Assembly: GCF_012641365.1 (NCBI RefSeq) | Contig: NZ_JABAIM010000002.1 | Coordinates: 186,001 to 250,000 of the forward strand | Length of the DNA stretch: 64,000 bases | Source of the DNA: Leeia aquatica | GTDB taxonomy: Bacteria > Pseudomonadota > Gammaproteobacteria > Burkholderiales > Leeiaceae | Reading direction: 5' to 3' | In this document: positions 62,033 through 64,000 of the stretch, piece by piece | Layout: each line of letters begins with the position of its first letter | Numbering within the stretch: position 1 is the first letter of the stretch | Made by a program: the position numbers and the translations under genes | The notes under the pieces: model-generated | Told to the model about the DNA's origin: nothing | The model's database searches: none | Seen by the model: the letters and a program-made list of their open reading frames with translations, nothing else

Positions 62033-62107
62033 CTCACTCCTTGCTTGAAAACCGGATCAGCTTACCCGCCTGCCTGGCGTGATGTCTTGAACAAAGCCGT
62101 CAATACC

Positions 62108-62138
62108 AAAAAATCAGGCCGGGAAAGCCCGGCCTGAT
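62108..62138 (-). terminator. Intrinsic terminator of the LivK-like gene
   Basis: Minus-strand 11-bp stem ATCAGGCCGGG/CCCGGCCTGAT (62128-62138, 62113-62123) with a 4-nt loop and a run of six Ts. Confidence 0.92.
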
Positions 62139-62175
62139 CTGTGGTCACCTCACGGTGCAGGACTCACTGCAGTCC

Positions 62176-63309
62176 TTACTTCACCGTCACCACTTGCCAC
62201 TTGCCACCCTTCACTTCATAAATGGTGACCGGGGCATTCTTCGGCTCACCGTTGGCTTCGAATTCGAAGGTACCGGTCACGCCCTTGTAGCTGATGGTCT
62301 TCAGCGCTGCCAGATACTTGGCAGGTTCGGTGCTGTTGGCCTTCTTCATGGCTTCAGCAACCAGGTACACTGCATCATAGAACTGCGGCCCAAACAGCAC
62401 CACGTCCTGGTTGTACTTGGCCTTGTACTTCTTCTCGAACGCTGCTCCGCCCGGTTGCTTGTCCAGCGGTGCACCCGCCACAGCGGAAAAGTGACCTTCA
62501 GCCGGCTTGCCGCCTGCCATTTCCACAAACTTGTCGGTGTTCAGCATGTCACCGCCCATGATCTTGGCGGTCATGCCCAGGCCGGCCATTTGCTTGACCA
62601 GCGGCGCAGCTTGCGCATCCGCACCACCGTAGAACAGTACGTCCGGATTGCTGCCCTTCAGGGAGGTCAGGATGGCGCTGAAATCCACAGCCTTGTCGGT
62701 GGTGAATTCGTGGCGCAGGATCTTGCCGCCGTTGGCCTTCACCGCAGCTTCAAACTGCTCGGCCAGGCCTTGACCATAGGCGGTACGGTCATCGACCACC
62801 ACAATGTTCTTGGCCTTCAGGGTCTTGACGGCATATTCGCCCAGCACCTTGCCCAGGAACGCGTCGTTACCCACCAGACGGAAGGCGCTCTTGAAGCCTT
62901 GCTGGGAGTACTTCGGGTTGGTCGCCACGGTCAGCTGTGGGATGCCTGCATCGGCGTACACTTTGGAGGCCGGAATGGAGGTACCGGAGTTGAAGTGACC
63001 GATGATGGCGCTCACCTTGGCATCCACCAGCTTCTGAGCCACTACCGTGCCCATGCGCGGGTCGGCCTGGTCGTCTTCAACCACCAGTTCAAACTTGACC
63101 TTCTGGCCACCCACCATCACACCCTTGGCGTTCAGCTCTTCTACGGCCAGACGGGCTGCATTTTCATTGTCCTTGCCATAGTGTGCTTGTGCGCCAGACA
63201 GCGGCGAAGCAAAGCCCAGTTTCACAACGGTATCAGCCAGGGTCAGACCGGAGCTGGCGGCAAACGCCAGGGCAATGGCAGACAGGGCCAGTTTCTTCGG
63301 GTTCATCAT
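62176..63309 (-). CDS. Branched-chain amino acid ABC transporter substrate-binding protein (LivK-like)
   Basis: 377-residue periplasmic binding protein. Signal peptide (NPKKLALSAIALAFAASSGLT, cleaved near LA-D), then VVKLGFASPLSGAQAHYGKD, the LivJ/LivK ligand loop, GHFNSGTSIPASKVYADAGI and VVDDRTAYGQGLAEQFE. Leu/Ile/Val or another small amino acid is the likely ligand. No livHMGF genes are in the window; it has its own terminator and so may be a stand-alone unit. GAGGAG lies about 10 nt upstream of ATG 63309 (ATG 63306 also possible). Confidence 0.93.
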   Translation of the reverse strand: MMNPKKLALSAIALAFAASSGLTLADTVVKLGFASPLSGAQAHYGKDNENAARLAVEELNAKGVMVGGQKVKFELVVEDDQADPRMGTVVAQKLVDAKVSAIIGHFNSGTSIPASKVYADAGIPQLTVATNPKYSQQGFKSAFRLVGNDAFLGKVLGEYAVKTLKAKNIVVVDDRTAYGQGLAEQFEAAVKANGGKILRHEFTTDKAVDFSAILTSLKGSNPDVLFYGGADAQAAPLVKQMAGLGMTAKIMGGDMLNTDKFVEMAGGKPAEGHFSAVAGAPLDKQPGGAAFEKKYKAKYNQDVVLFGPQFYDAVYLVAEAMKKANSTEPAKYLAALKTISYKGVTGTFEFEANGEPKNAPVTIYEVKGGKWQVVTVK

Positions 63310-63351
63310 GATCGATTCACTCCTCGTTTGATTTTATAAGCCCCATAACGG

Positions 63352-63381
63352 AAAAACAGCATGCGCCGGGGCATCGCATGC
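63352..63381 (-). terminator. Likely terminator of the DadA-like gene
   Basis: Minus-strand GCATGCG/CGCATGC stem (63375-63381, 63359-63365) with a 9-nt loop, then TGTTTTT. It begins 10 nt after the stop at 63392. A weak TATAAA (63333-63338) just beyond could be the -10 for the LivK-like gene. Confidence 0.65.
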
Positions 63382-63391
63382 GTCCGTACTC

Positions 63392-64000
63392 TCAAAAACG
63401 ATCAATCCGGCATGCCTCCTGGGGGTAGGCAGCCTGTCGACCGGCGACCAGATCAGCAATGATCCGGCCTGTTGTCGCCCCCAGCGTCAGGCCAAGATGA
63501 CCATGACCGAAGGCAAAACTCACATTGTCGTGCCGTGGCGCCTTGCCAATCACCGGCACAGTATCCGGCAGCGCAGGACGGTTTCCCATCCAGAAGCTGG
63601 CACCGGCATCATTCAGCTGGGGCAGATACTGCCGCGCCTTGTCGATCAGCACTTCAGCCCGCCGCATGTTAGGGGGTGCATCCTTGCTCGCCAGTTCGAC
63701 CGTACCGGCCACCCGGATGCCGCCATCCGCCATCGGCAGGATCACAAAACCGCCCGAGGCCGACAAAATGAACTTGTCCAGCGCTACCCCGGCATTCGGC
63801 AGGGTCGCATGATACCCGCGTTCGCTCTCCAGTGGCACCTTGTAACCCAGTTGCTTCGCCAGCTCGCCCGACCAAACCCCCGCGGCCACCACCACATGAT
63901 CGGCTTTGAGTGTGTCGCCACCGGCAAGTTTCACCCCGATCACCCGCCCCTGCTCCAGCAGGAAGGCCGAGACTGACTGAGGTACCTGGGTGACCCCCTC
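63392..64000 (-). CDS. FAD-dependent D-amino-acid dehydrogenase, DadA-like (5' end beyond window)
   Basis: C-terminal 202 residues of a flavoprotein of the glycine/D-amino-acid oxidase family; DadA deaminates D-amino acids (for example D-alanine) to keto acids at the inner membrane. Seen: ADHVVVAAGVWSGELAKQLG, the VPLESERGYHATLP loop, SASGGFVILPMADGGIRVAG, and GNRPALPDTVPVIGKAP with the FAD-binding FGHGHLGLTLGATTGR. The reading frame stays open to 64000, so the start lies outside. It is upstream of a LivK-like amino-acid binding protein on the same strand, a plausible amino-acid catabolic pairing, though a terminator separates them. Confidence 0.9.
   Translation of the reverse strand, partial: EGVTQVPQSVSAFLLEQGRVIGVKLAGGDTLKADHVVVAAGVWSGELAKQLGYKVPLESERGYHATLPNAGVALDKFILSASGGFVILPMADGGIRVAGTVELASKDAPPNMRRAEVLIDKARQYLPQLNDAGASFWMGNRPALPDTVPVIGKAPRHDNVSFAFGHGHLGLTLGATTGRIIADLVAGRQAAYPQEACRIDRF

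Noticed and set aside
1-64000. tRNA/rRNA genes, CRISPR arrays, transposases, prophage genes
   Set aside because: Looked for on both strands; no cloverleaf-like segment, repeat-spacer array or mobile-element protein was seen.

Overview
The window (64 kb, GC-rich, densely coded on both strands) looks like core chromosome of a motile, respiring betaproteobacterium, most likely of the order Neisseriales (Chromobacterium/Vogesella/Aquitalea-like). This rests on the tyrA-aroA-(argS)-cmk-rpsA-ihfB order, a pyruvate dehydrogenase operon whose E3 carries its own lipoyl domain, a CysB/CysH sulfur block, and the protein sequences; no 16S rRNA or other decisive marker is present. I see no tRNA or rRNA gene, insertion sequence, prophage or CRISPR array.

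Layout. 1-7.3 kb (minus): ihfB (cut by the left edge), rpsA, cmk, a small helix-hairpin-helix gene, argS, aroA, tyrA. 7.3-10.6 kb (minus): a degenerate EAL protein and an orphan PAS histidine kinase. 10.7-15 kb (plus): five-gene envelope-flavoured run (unknown protein, AIM24 family, M48 protease, L,D-transpeptidase, patatin lipoprotein). 15-18.3 kb (minus): glyA, uup. 18.4-25.4 kb: two orphan solute-binding proteins, a DUF2157/DUF4401/GDYXXLXY operon, a DinG/YoaA helicase. 25.5-27.1 kb (plus): TPMT-type methyltransferase and DHH phosphoesterase. 27-32.2 kb (minus): fliEFGHI without fliJ. 32.3-33.3 kb (minus): thermonuclease-like protein, crcB. 33.6-42 kb (plus): prfC, then aceE-aceF-lpdA. 42-43.7 kb (minus): AAC(3)-type acetyltransferase and an exported tandem-repeat protein. 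44-47.7 kb (plus): trxA, rho, rpmE, an ArnT-like glycosyltransferase. 47.7-52 kb (minus): RND pump and its adaptor. 52-54.9 kb: PAS-GGDEF cyclase, GAF protein, cysB. 55-59.2 kb (plus): TSUP transporter, cysH, FixLJ-like two-component pair. 59.4-64 kb: unknown protein, a candidate small RNA, AraC regulator, VOC protein, LivK-like binding protein, and a DadA-like oxidoreductase cut by the right edge.

How genes work together: the left block combines aromatic amino-acid synthesis with translation genes; aceEF-lpdA makes acetyl-CoA; fliEFGHI builds the MS ring, rotor and export ATPase; cysB/TSUP/cysH serve sulfate assimilation. Genes are packed tightly, with many ATGA or TAATG overlaps and five convergent pairs separated by 14 nt or less.

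Most is ordinary housekeeping. The best leads for something undescribed are a self-contained promoter-to-terminator unit without a convincing gene at 60722-60847 (candidate ~90-nt sRNA with an anti-Shine-Dalgarno-like tract), the two-repeat exported protein at 42891-43661, the envelope cluster with an L,D-transpeptidase carrying an unexplained C-terminal domain, and several leader hairpins (tyrA, rho, TSUP, rpsA/ihfB).
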